This document shows, piece after piece, positions 9,785 to 20,530 of a stretch of 64,000 nt of DNA. The first letter of the stretch is position 1. Each line of letters starts with the position of its first letter. The notes under the pieces are model-generated. The model saw only the letters and a list, made by a program, of their open reading frames with translations, searched no databases and was not told the origin of the DNA. A program made the translations under genes and the position numbers. Source of the stretch: Pisolithus tinctorius (lineage: Eukaryota; Basidiomycota; Agaricomycetes; Boletales; Pisolithaceae); the NCBI GenBank assembly GCA_024663395.1, contig JANFAH010000006.1, forward strand, positions 2,542,001 through 2,606,000, in the 5' to 3' direction.

Positions 9785-12700
9785 TTATAGCTGCATCCTG
9801 ATTGGTGGCCAGCTGCTTTTGAGCCAATCTTCTGCCAGTAAACCTTCAGGTGGTTTTTCCATGAGGTAGGGCATCAGGTTGTAGCCATACAGAAGTAAAA
9901 ATGGCAGTTGGCTGTGGGTTAAATGGACATGGGAGTTGTGCACCATTTCTGTGTCAGGCAGCTTGGAGCACCAATTATAGGGGTTGCAGTCAGAGTACAT
10001 TCATAAGAAGGTCCTGACTTCTTGGCTCACACATTCAGCTTCACCATTGGTCTGCAGGTGGTATGCAGTAGAAGCCTTGAGTTCAACACATATGGCCTTG
10101 TAAAGGTCTCAGGTGAAGGCAGAAATGAACTAAGGGCTGCAGTTGCAGATTACTGCTTCTGGGATGCCCCAGTGTAGATAGACACACATGTGGTGGTGGT
10201 TGGCAATTCCCATGGAGTCAACAGCCATGTTTGAGGGGAGGCAAACAGTGGGCTTAGTAAGCTTCTGGCCTACTATAGTGAGAACAGAGCTGTATCCTCC
10301 TGACACCAGCAAGTCAGTAACAAGGTGCATGGAAACCTGCTTGAATGGGAAAGGGTTTTTTGCAATGTCATGGGGTGTAACTGGTGGCATGGTAGGGTGC
10401 ATGTTGACCTTGTTAGTTTGGCACACTGGACATCTGGTAATATATTTGTGGATTTGTTGGCACATTCCCAGCCACCATACATCTTCTTGCTCAAGGCCTT
10501 GACTCTGGGATGGCCAGTGAAAGGCATGTTGTGATACTGACAAAGGACCTGTTAGCAAACTGGTTCTGGTATGAATATTCTTCCTTTTCTTCAGACTCCA
10601 TCAGACCCTTCTGTTGTTTTTGGGACCTTGAGGGATGTAGAGGCATTTTTTACCTCTTTGTACAGGTCTGCATTGAGCTGGTATACTTGTCATTGTCCCT
10701 TAATGAGCTTCCAAACCTTCAGAGTTTCCTCAAGAGGGCATTTGCAGGCACAGGATGTCTCATCCCCCTCCTCAAGGTAGAGACTGTGGTAGGCTCTTCA
10801 CTGAAGTCAGAATGTCAAGAAAGCATGTCAGCAGCAGTATTCTTGGTGCCAGTGACATGGATGAACTGGAGTGGGTATTCCTGGAGGGTAGCCTGCCTCT
10901 GGAACTGACAAGCAGTCAGCTTCTGAGGGGCTGAGAAACACATAATATTCTGATGGTCAGTATAAACCTTAGTAGGCTCAGGTGGTGAGAGGAGATAGGG
11001 GAACCACTGCTGGAGGGAATGCATCACCATGAACACCTCCAGGTCATAGACTTGATAGTTCTGCTCCACACTGGTATGGGACCACAACATGAAGGCACAG
11101 GGGTGTAGAACTCCTTCTTTTATGGCTTGAGAGAGAACCATGCCAGTACTGAGTTTGGAGGCATCAGTATGAAGCACAAAAGGTTACTTGAGGTCCAGGA
11201 GGCAAATAATGGGCTTTTAAGAGAGGGAGCCTTGAGCTGCTTGAAAGCTTCCTTCTGAGCCAACTCCTACTTCCATGGAACATTCTTCTTCTAGAGGTCA
11301 TGGAGGGGACATGCAGTCTGAGAGAATCTGGCAATAAGCTGGTGGTAGAAGCTGCAGAACCCAAGAAAAGACTGCAGCTCCTTAAGATTGGTAGGGGCAG
11401 GCCAGGTTTTGATGGCCTCCATACTACCCATGGCAGATTACAAAAAACTCAATTTGTTCTGCTTTAAAGGTACACTTCTTCAACTCTAACTGTAAATGTT
11501 CCTTGGCAGCAATCTTCAGGAACTCTCAGACATTGGCATGAAGACCTTCACATGCTTTTGAATGAATTGTGACACCATCCATGAAAATAACTGCTTCCTG
11601 CTTGGACTTGAGGTCTGAGAAAGTCATATCCATGAACTGCTGGAAGGTAGGAGGGGCACTGCACTGCTCAAAGAACATGAAAATGGGCTTAAAGATTCCT
11701 CAGGGCATGATGAAGGCTCCTTTCCACTCATCTCCTTCTTTGACATGTATGTTGGTGAACCACCAGCAAACATTGGACTTGGCAAAGTATTTGGACTTAA
11801 CAAGTTTATCCAGGAGGGTCTTTTCAGTGGAGAGCAGGTAGGAGTGAACTATTATCTGGCAATTAAGGTAGCAGTGGTCTTGGATGAGTATTCTCTTTCT
11901 ATCCTTTTTTTCCTACAAGAAAGACCGGTGCAACCTGGCTTGACTTTGAGGGGCTGATCTTCCTACACTTGAGATTCTTGCTGACAAACTTGTCTAAAGC
12001 CTTGAGTTTGTTGACTGAGAAAGGGTAAATGGCTCCCATCTTAGGTTTGAAGCCAGGCATGAGTTGTATTTTATGGTCTAGGAAAGCACAATACAGGGGC
12101 AGGGATATTTCTTCTCCAGAGAAAACCACCAAGAATTCTTGACACTCCAGCAGTAGCTGTACCTCTGCCTGCACAGGTGAGGCTTCCAACTTTGTGGAGA
12201 TTGACATTTAGTCAATTTTGATTGGGTGAGAAGCATTGGTACTGAAAACCTTCTTATCAAAGCTTTTGTTGAGTTCCCCCCACTCAATGAGTTTGCAATC
12301 AGCCCAGTTGATAATGGGGTTATGTTCACAGAGCCAGGGCATTCTGAGGAGGAGGGACTCCCAATTTCCTAATTTCATGACATGTGCATGTATCCTCATT
12401 GTTTTTCCCCAGATTTTTGCAAGGAAGGAAGTGGTGTGGGTTACCTAATCTCCCATATGCCCCTCATAGCTCCAGGGCTCCCAAGGCTCAGTGATTGGCC
12501 CTGACAGTAAGTCATACTTTTTGATGACTCAAGGGTCAATGACATTTGTTTCAGTGCCTGAGTCAAGGATTGTTTTGGATGGTAGTGTTTCCATGGTCAA
12601 GGAGGTAAGTGAAACCAGTGATAGATGTGATTGACATACCTTGTTCATAATCATTCACTTTAGTGGTCTCTGTAACCTTTATGCCACATGATATTATAGG

Positions 12701-13061
12701 CACTTTCTCCAATGCTTCACCAGAGTGTCCCTTTGAAAATCCAGTTTCCTGGAGGGACCTCCATTCTCATCATTCTGGATGGTAGGATCTTCTTCTTGTG
12801 TGGTATTTTGGTCATCTTCATCTTTGTCCATCAACTTGTTGAGGAATGCAAGGATGCAAGTATGGAAGGCTTTGGCCCAGCAGGATCTTGGTTTGGTTGC
12901 ACAGACTTTCACCCTGTGATTGGCCTTTGGCCTTCCAATCAACATTCATAGCATTCAGATCACAAGAGGTTTTTGGTCCAGAAGAAGACTTGGTCTTGTA
13001 AAGACAGGCATGATCCTGATGTGTGGCTTGGCCCAAAAAGATATTGAGGGTTGCCATTGCA
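9785..13061 (-). pseudogene. Decayed Ty3/Gypsy pol (protease, RT, RNase H, integrase)
   Basis: On the minus strand the order from high to low coordinates matches a Ty3/Gypsy pol. A retropepsin motif ILDSGT lies at about 12556-12570. The RT fingers and palm (12207-11400) contain the PSKSSQVAPVFLVGKKG motif. An RNase H domain (11177-10815) has TDAS and YTDHQN. The integrase (10558-9785) has an H-H-C-C type zinc-binding region, a DLLVSGGYSSVL core and a final GEAE. It is broken by many stops and frameshifts. The RT catalytic YMDD box reads FMDG (11574-11585), and the integrase segment expected as ISDRG reads ICNCS. The element is therefore dead. The coding strand is continuous with the gag relic across the solo LTR at 13062-13940. 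Confidence 0.88.
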
Positions 13062-13940
13062 TGTTAAGTATGGGTTTACCCTCGGGTGACTGGGCTTCAA
13101 GACCAAGTGACAGGGGCTAAGTCCAGGTGACCAAAGTTAAGGCCAGGAGACAGGGGCCAAGTCCAGTTGGACTGGAGTCAGGGCTGGAGGTCAGGGGTTA
13201 AGTCCAGAGGACTGGACTTAAGGCCAGGAGCATGGGAACAAGGCTGGTAGCATGGGAAACTGACCAGTCTTGGAGTGCACACAGGGGGAAGCCAGTCTGG
13301 GGTTGGATCTACCTCCCTTGGTCTCAGCTTATGTGCTGTACCCTTATGCAAGCCAGGGAGAGGTCTGGGACAGGGGCCAGGGATAGCTTAAGGCTCAGCC
13401 TTAGCTATAGAGTAGACTCAGAGTGTAGTACGGAGTTGAGGGTAATACTAAATTGATATTCTGACTGAGGTGCTACAAAGTATGTACAGAGGTTAAATAC
13501 ATGAGGCCAGTCCAGAGTAATGAACATGAAGCCAGACTTTTGGTAAGCTATTAGCAAGAGGATTAGTAAGGTAGGACAGCCACAGAGGCTGTGCCAAGAC
13601 TAATAGTCTAAGTCCAGGTGACCAGCATAACCAGAGTCAGACACAGGTTTGTACAGTAAGCAAAAGTCAGATGAAAGGACCAAGCTAAATATAGTACAAA
13701 CAAAGGGAAACAGACCAGAGTTATGTCCAGGTGACCCAGACATGGACCTTGGAGGTCCAGGGTGGAGCAGTGCAAGGCTGGGAGGCCAGGATGGACCAGA
13801 GATAGGGGTAAAATACCGGACTTGAGTTATTCAGGCCAGAGTTGGGTTTTCTAGGCTGGACTAGGACCAGACTTGACTGGAGTTAGGGGCTAGGGGTCTG
13901 GACTGGACCAGGACTGAGTCTGAGAGTCATGGATATGACA
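13062..13940 (-). mobile_element. Solo LTR (family A, copy 1) inserted in the Gypsy relic
   Basis: A 879-bp element on the minus strand begins with TGTCATATCC and ends ACTTAACA, i.e. TG...CA termini. It is flanked by a perfect 5-bp target duplication TTGCA (13057-13061 and 13941-13945). It separates the gag from the pol part of the older Gypsy element, so it inserted later and then lost its body by LTR-LTR recombination. It is the same family as the copies at 15327 and 16918. Confidence 0.9.
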
Positions 13941-15020
13941 TTGCAGCACAAGCATTGGTGACATGTCCAATCCAGTCTTTGATGGTCTTGGGTTTAGGTC
14001 CTGCCATGAGGATCCATTTATTAATTTCCTTGTTAAGTCCTTGACTGAAGAAGATGGCAACTGTTTCATCTTTGGTACTGATTCTGGCTTTATTGATGCA
14101 GTTTCAGTATTTGGTGGTGTACTTGTCAAGCAGGTAACTGCCTTGTTTAATGGCAGAGAGGTGGATGAGGGCCATAGCCTTGATATCTCTGACTTGGAAG
14201 GTTCTTTTGAATTTCTTGATGAATGCATCCCAACCATCAAAGATATGGAGGTCCCCTGGAGCAGTAGTATTTTTGTTGACATAGGCTTTAGCAAAAGTGC
14301 AGGCTGAGCCATGGCTCATATAGGAGAGTGCAAACACAATCTTGTGGTAATCTTCATTATAGATGTGTTCATTCATCATGAGGTGGAGTTTGACAGAACT
14401 TAGCCAAGCACTGAAGTCATTGTGACTTCCATTGTACTAGAAGGGTTTCCTTAATCCAAACTCCTTGGGCTGTACCATTGCTTCAGAGTTGTGCTCCTTT
14501 CTTCCTCTGGTGGAACCTTGCAAAGGGCTTGGGCATCTGGGAGTTGGTTTTGGGACTGTGTGCCCAAAGAACTGCTTGTAAAAGGTCATTGCCATTTCAG
14601 GGGTCACTTGTTGACAGGCATACAGGTCCTGAATATGAAGGCCCTCAGTCACATGAGAGAGTTCTTCAGCCATAGCTGTCAGTGTGGGTATGTAGATGCC
14701 AGAAGAAACAGAAGACTGTCCATCATCTGCTAGTTTAGTGATAGGGGTGATTGTTCCTAAATCAGATTCAGCAACTGGGTTCAGTTTCAGTAAGATTTAA
14801 ACTCAATGGGAGAGGCTGATTCTGCCAGCAGTTGAGGGATGGGGCTTTGCTGTATAACTGACAGGTCTTCAAAGCTGATACAGGGTTTGGGCATAGAATT
14901 CAAGATTGAAGAATGAAATAAAATAGGCCTTGGCCACTCTAGGTCTTTGCCTTTCCTAGATGGTGTTGGTGGTCTGAAAGAAGAGGCTGCAGTTGGGAGG
15001 CCCCTAACTTCCTTCTCCAT
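13941..15020 (-). pseudogene. Decayed retrotransposon gag
   Basis: Minus-strand fragments at 15020-14787, 14673-14437 and 14379-13946 look like a retrotransposon gag. They carry a conserved helical region with FDGWDAFIKKFKRTFQV, followed by motifs for the capsid core (KDWIGHV and similar) just before the LTR insertion. Stops and frame changes break the coding frame. It continues as the pol relic below 13062. Confidence 0.7.
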
Positions 15021-15326
15021 GGTACAAAGACACAGTGGTGGAGGGGAAGTTAGTACTGCTTGGTTATGGTGCTAGCTTGCTGATGATTAACACTGGTGGC
15101 ACCTGAGTTAAGCAAGAGAGGTGCTTGTTTGGGTGGATATTTTTTCTGCTGAGGCTTGCAGAGCATGGCTCATATGATGAGGTCTAGCCAAGGGGGATCT
15201 TCAATCTTCTATTGTGCTAACAACCACACAACAGGTCATGAATCAACCATAAGGGAAGCACATAACTGGTGAGGAGGGACACAGATGTGGAGACTCCTAT
15301 AGTGGTGGAACACTATAATTCTCCAG
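15021..15326. other. Gypsy 5' leader remnant
   Basis: About 300 bp between the gag relic and the solo LTR at 15327. No coding signal. I see no convincing tRNA primer-binding site. Confidence 0.4.
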
Positions 15327-16248
15327 TGTCATATCCATGACTCTTGGACTCAATCCCAGTCCAGTCCAGACCCCTAGCCCCTAACTCCAGTCAAGTCTGG
15401 TCCTAGTCCAGCCTAGAAAACCTAACCCCAGCCTAGAGAACACAACTCCAGTCCTAGATAACCCAACTCAGGCCTAAGTAACTCAAGTCCAGTCTTTTAC
15501 CCCTATCTCTGGTCCATTCCAGCCTCCTGGCCTTGTGCTGCTCCACCTTGGTCCTCCCAGGTCCATGTCTGGGTCACCTGGACATAACTCCAGTCTGTTT
15601 TCCTTTGTTTGTACTGTATTTAGTCTAGTCCCCTTTGCTGATCTTTGCTTACTGTACAAACCTGTGTCCAATTCCAGTTATGCCAGTCACCTGGACTTTA
15701 ACTATTAGTCTCAGCACAGCCTCCATGGCTGTCCACACCTTGCTAATCCTCTCACTAATAGCTTATTCACAAATCCAGCTTCATGTTCGTTACCCTGGAC
15801 TGGCCTCATGTATTTAACCCATGTACATACTTCATAGCACTCCAGTCAGAATATCAACTAAGTATTACCCTCAACTCCATGTTACCCCTCGAGACTACTC
15901 TATAGCTAAGGCCAAGCCTTAAGCTATCCCTGGCCCCTGTCCCAGACCTCTCCCTGGCTTGCATAAGGGTACAGCACATAAGCTGAGACCAAGGGAGGTA
16001 GATCCAACCCTGGACCAGCTTCCCCCTGTGTGCACCCCAAGACCAGCCAGTTTCCCATGCTACCAGTCTTGTTCCTGTGCTCCTGGCCTGAAGTCCAGTC
16101 CTCCAGACTTAACCCCTGACCTCTGGCCTTAAGTCCAGTCCAACCAAACTTGGCCCCTGTCTCCTGGCCTTGACTTTGGTCAGCCAGACTTAGCCCCTGA
16201 CACCCAGTCTTGAAGCCCAGTCACCCAAGGGTAAACCTGTACTTGACA
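15327..16248 (+). mobile_element. Solo LTR (family A, copy 2), inverted relative to copy 1
   Basis: A 922-bp element starts TGTCATATCCATGACTC and ends CCTGTACTTGACA, with 5-bp terminal inverted repeats TGTCA/TGACA. It is flanked by a perfect 5-bp target duplication TCCAG (15322-15326 and 16249-16253). It matches the reverse complement of copy 1 over its whole length, so copies 1 and 2 form an inverted pair with a 1.39-kb spacer. Confidence 0.93.
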
Positions 16249-16917
16249 TCCAGCCAAATTCTCACAGGGAAATCCTCTAAGGTACAGCCAAAGGGATCAG
16301 GCAGGATGCAGAGTAGATTGAAGAAGGGGAGTCTGTATGATATATGGCAAGACTATATACTGTATCAACAGACTGTGCATTGAACAGTATGAACCAGTAA
16401 ACAGTAATTACTGCTACACTGTAAGGTAAATCCCTCAGCCACAAGTCAGACTGAGTCACTGTGAAGTAGCACAACAGTCATGATGATCAAAGCACAGTGG
16501 AGGTGTGAGACAAAGGAAATGTATGCATAAACAAGACAAAGGAGCTGACCAACACAATTAGAGGTGGTGTGTCAGGTCATGTGACCACACCAATCAAGGT
16601 TGGCTAGTGGATCAGAGATCCAGCTATAGTACAATGCATAAACAGGGGTAAATGGAAAATGAGACATACAAAATGTGTGTTGAAATGCAGGACAGGAGAA
16701 AGGGAAAATGCTGGTTGAACAGCATGACATGAACAGGGCATATGTCATAGTAAGAAAGTCTATAAACAACAAAAATGTGAGCACAACATAACAGAAACTG
16801 AATTTGGTTCTGACAATGTCAAATGCATTGACAGTGGTTTGAGAAAGTTCAGCATAGTTATCTTGCCAGAGGGTAAATGGATTGGGGTCAGCATTGTTTG
16901 CCATGACAGTCTGCTAC
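16249..16917. other. Degenerate repeat DNA between two LTRs
   Basis: No gene. A minus-strand open frame at 16572-16904 (110 codons) starts 13 bases from the inner end of the next LTR. Its first ~35 residues look like a polar protein start. The rest is hydrophobic and stop-prone, so at most it is the truncated start of an element's first gene. Confidence 0.4.
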
Positions 16918-17946
16918 TGTTAAGTACAGCTTCATCCTCAAGTGACCAGACTTCAAGTCCAGGTGACAGGGGCCAAGTCCATGGGTCTGGAGTCAAGGCT
17001 GGGAGCATGGGAACAAGTCCAGTAGCATGGGAAAGTGACCAGTCTGAGAGCACACACAAGGGAAAGCTGGTCTGGGGTTGGATCTACCTCCCTTGGCCTC
17101 AGCTTATGTGCTGTACCCTTATGCAAGCTGGGGAGAGGTCCAGGACAGGAGCAGGGAATAGCCTAAGATTCAGCCTTAGCTATTGAGAGAGTTTTTGGAT
17201 GAAGATACTAAGTTGATATTCTGAATGAGGTACTACAAAGTATGTACTGAGGCTACATACACAAGGCCAGTCTGGAGTGATGAATATAAAGCTGGACTGG
17301 TTGATAAGCTATTAGTGAGATAATTGGCAAAACAAGAACAGCCACAGAGGCTATGCCAAGACTAATAGTTGAAGTCCAGGTGACTGGAGTCACTGAAGGT
17401 GGCCACAGATTTAGTGCCATAAGCAAAGATTAGGGACAAGAAAGGGAATGTAGAAATATCTGTAGGCTACCTCAGTAGTGAACAAACTACTAATATATTA
17501 GATATACCTGTAGGCTACTACAGGATGTCAGTATAGTAGAATACTTGTAATATGAGTGGACTTACCCTCAGTAGTGAACAAACTACTGAGGGAACACTAG
17601 TAGAAAATACTACAAGTATGTGCGCTATTTCAGCTTATGTAAGCAGCCAAAACATCGCACAGTGGTCAAGTACCACAGGGGCACTTTATGTTCCAACAGG
17701 GAAATGAGACCAAACATAGAACAAGTGGAAGACAGACAGACTGGAGTTATGTCTGGGTGACCTGGGCATGGACCTAGAAAGACTGGGATGGTGCAGTACA
17801 GGGCCAAGAGGCTGGAGTGGACCAGAGATAGGGGTAAAACACTGGACTTCATATGTCTAGGCTGGAGTAAGTCTGAACTTGACCAGAAATAGGGGCTAGG
17901 TGTCCAGACTGGACTGGGCTTGAGTCTGGGAGTCATGTATGTGACA
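16918..17946 (-). mobile_element. LTR (family A, copy 3) carrying an insertion
   Basis: Same orientation as copy 1. On the minus strand it begins TGTCACATACATGACTC and ends GTACTTAACA. It is about 150 bp longer than copy 1 because of foreign sequence at about 17450-17697. Flanking bases GCTAC and ACCAT do not match, so there is no target duplication. It may be one LTR of a truncated element rather than a solo LTR. Confidence 0.8.
17450..17697. repeat. Short inserted element with hairpins inside LTR copy 3
   Basis: This stretch has no counterpart in copies 1 and 2. It contains two direct copies of CTCAGTAGTGAACAAACTAC (from 17471 and 17567). The second forms a perfect 11-bp inverted repeat, CCCTCAGTAGT/ACTACTGAGGG, around a 6-base loop (17565-17592). 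The ends sit in similar GGGAATG/GGGAAATG contexts, which may be a target duplication. It resembles a small hairpin transposon. Confidence 0.55.
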
Positions 17947-17954
17947 ACCATAAG

Positions 17955-18031
17955 CTTGGGTCAGGAACAAGAAAGGGTAACTAGACTAAATATAGAACAA
18001 GGGAAGGAAAACAGACCAGAGTTATGTCCAG
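17955..18031 (-). repeat. Fragment of LTR family A
   Basis: About 75 bp matches the internal part of family A LTRs (compare 13660-13726), directly after copy 3. It is a partial duplication or an older, truncated copy. The following 18032-18559 shows no gene or recognisable repeat. Confidence 0.65.
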
Positions 18032-18559
18032 TGTGAGGCAAAGTGTAGATCAGTGGTGAAAACCAACCAAAACCAGCACAAAAGACAATGAAGTGAGTGA
18101 TGGTGTGCCTCCATGGTACCTAGATGGCAGAAGATCTAAAATGGGCAATTTTTGTGAGGTACTATACTCAAAGACAAGTGCAGAGAGTTGGGGGTGCTCC
18201 TGATGAAGAGGGGAGCAAGAAAGTGAGAGGGAGCAACAGGGTAGACTGCTATTAGCCTACAGAAGGATGGTGATGAGTTAATTTGATGGCCCAAGTTACT
18301 AAGGAAGGTCTGGAAGTGAAGTTGATTGATGATAGGCAAAACAAGCAAAGTAAATGGTAGATAGACCTTTGATGATGCCTCAACTACTGAAGATGAAGAA
18401 ATGCAAGCAAGAAGGCTCTCTAATCTCTTATTCTTGTCAACTATCTAAGTACAGGGGCATAGCCTATGGAAAACAAGGTGCAAAGACTTGGTAAGTGATT
18501 AGTAACTGATAAGTAAGAAATGTAAGCAGTGGGTATTTGACTTAGAAAGCATTGGTAAG

Positions 18560-20001
18560 CATGGATGCAATCAGGGAGAGTGGAGGACAGTAGAGTATAC
18601 TGTAGCTGTCACAGTTTTGGAAGAATGATGGACAGGATTGGTATAGAGATGTCCTAGGGAGCAGGGAGGAAGGATCCATAACTGGGGAGACTGAAATGAC
18701 AACACAAAACCTTTCTAGCTGAATGACAGACCTGAGGTGACCAAAGAATGTCCTTCTGGATGTCATACTGACAAGAAGAGTTCATTGTCCAAGCCAGATG
18801 GGCTGAGAGGGGGTGGATGAGGATGGTGTCAAGTCTGGGCCTACTCTGATCAACTCCAACACTAGACAAGGTCTGGAGGGAGGTTTGGAAGCAAGTCTGA
18901 CACAAGAGGACAAAACTCTGACTAGCAGAGGGTTGGCAGGAACAAAGTCCACCAAGACAAGGGCAGAGCAGAGTGAGGGCATTGGGTTTAGCTCGTGCAC
19001 TACCCCCTTGCACAATCTCAGCCCTCACATTTCAGAGGGAGAGTACAGACAGAATGTTGGAGGTAACTCTGACAGGCAGAAGATGGAGACAGACAGAGTA
19101 GGAACTAAGTTGATATTCATACTGAAGAACATTGGAGTACAATACATGCTTTTATACTACTACAGAGGTACAGTAACTGGAATTGGAACTGACATATGGA
19201 GACTCATAAATTTTCAAGTAACACTTCCTAGATGACAAATGAAGGGTAGATGGAGGACATACAAATGGGTAACATAGAACAACCCAAAAAGGAAACAGTC
19301 CAGGTGCTGGACCATGCAGTGTGCACACTGCAGAGTACCTGACTGCATGCTGTCAGGGAGAAGTCTGAAGGGTAGTCACATGACTCCTCAGAGAACAGTC
19401 TGCACAGTCCAGTAGGAGAGCAATACAAGTCTGACAGCAGTTGGAGCAGAGATGGCTTGTAAATGACAGAAGGTGGGCAGAGTTGATGTGGAGTAAGCGA
19501 ATGACCAGTGGAAACAGGTGCAGAGTGAGTGAGGACCTAGAATGAACACATGGTCATGACAGATGGGATGTACCAAGATGCTTCAAGGTGGAAACTGGTA
19601 GCAACTTCTGGTAGATATACATACTTAGCCATTATCACTGGTGAAGGGGAGAAGTGAAATGATTGACATGGAGGCAGCCATATCAGCAGGATTAGCAAAA
19701 ATGAGCATTTGTTGGAAGCAGTGCTGTAGAAAGTGTGAGGAGCTTTTCCAAATTTGGAAGGTAGGATCACATGGCTGAGCACTATAAGCAAGTGTGGGAA
19801 TGGAGCCACTATCTTCTGAAATGGGGGAGACATGTCTAAAACCAGAATGCCATACACAGGTCTAAGAATTCTCATGAGCACTTAACTTGCTTCCTTCTCT
19901 TTTCTTTGGCAGTGATGACTTGCTCTTGTGCAAAGGATGACTGCTAATATTTCTGTCATCCACCTATATATTAGGCCTCTAGTCCTTCATCTCCATTCAT
20001 C
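18560..20001 (-). repeat. Direct repeat copy 2 (~0.7 kb), split by an LTR
   Basis: Parts 18560-18826 and 19562-20001 align with 9012-9720 in the same orientation. The two copies bracket the Gypsy relic and the family A LTRs, as expected for LTRs or terminal segments of one old element 11 kb long. Protein-like minus-strand frames at 18542-18766 and 19537-19881 match the frame in copy 1 only in pieces. Confidence 0.7.
18827..19561. mobile_element. Solo LTR (family B) with target duplication
   Basis: A 735-bp insertion starts TGTCAAGTCTGG and ends GGTCATGACA. It is flanked by perfect 5-bp duplications GATGG (18822-18826 and 19562-19566). Removing it restores the alignment of the surrounding repeat with 9012-9720. 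It is unlike family A apart from the TGTCA/TGACA ends. Orientation could not be settled. Confidence 0.9.
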
Positions 20002-20039
20002 AGCTATATCCATGTCCACATCTCCAAACACCTTGGGCA

Positions 20040-20235
20040 TGCCTCATTGAGGACCTTCAAAACTACTTTGATGACACAGTCAACTTCTGTGACGGATTTG
20101 GTCTCTTGGACACAGTCACATGAATCAAGTTTGCACTCAAGTACACACCTTTTGAGTCAGCCAACCTCTGGTCACATTTTGTGGATAATTGTAATGGAGA
20201 TTTGGTTCCTTGGAAGTCACTCACCTGTTCCCAGG
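20040..20235 (+). pseudogene. Fragment of a gag-like retroelement protein
   Basis: The plus strand reads EDLQNYFDDTVNFCDGFG, then a stop, then IKFALKYTPFESANLW and FVDNCNGD. The pattern (acidic helix, K/R-Y core, ESANLW, CNGD) resembles the N-terminal part of gag-like proteins common in agaric retroelements. Two in-frame stops and loss of the rest make it a relic. 20236-20530 holds nothing else I can name before the symplekin stop codon. Confidence 0.4.
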
Positions 20236-20530
20236 ATTGGATGTGACAAATTGAAGTCATGTCACCAAGCTTTACAGACTAAAGGATGGATTTGCAAGTT
20301 CAATCATGTTTATCTTAGCATTCCACATAAATGTCTCTTGAAACTGGAAAAATGATTAATTGAGGACATAGCATCAGCACAATACATTGCTAATGATTGA
20401 ATGCCAATGAGATTCATGCCCTATATACCACTTGGCCATGAGAGGCATGACAACATGTACAGTATGTACTTCTCAAATAAATACAGGTCCATCTGTTTAA
20501 CTTCTTGATCACATAAGTAGTACTAACAAG

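Larger units (their letters stand above)
5034..20520. other. CG-depleted block covering the WD40 half of the NLR gene and the transposon relics
   Basis: Reading every line, I find no CG in 5,034-7,180 or 7,183-9,008, and only about 14 in the whole 15.5 kb (near 7181, 9009, 11926, 13082, 13430, 13816, 15787, 15889, 17621, 17657, 18976, 19498 and 20076). In the NACHT exon just upstream there are about 20 in 240 bp (3781-4020), and symplekin downstream is CG-rich from its stop codon onward. TG and CA are correspondingly abundant. Cytosine methylation of repeats followed by CG-to-TG decay is the simplest explanation. The sequence shows only the depletion. Confidence 0.93.

Noticed and set aside
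13062..17946. Family A repeats considered as terminal inverted repeats of one DNA transposon
   Set aside because: Copies 1 and 2 each have their own target duplication and TG...CA ends, so they are independent LTR insertions.
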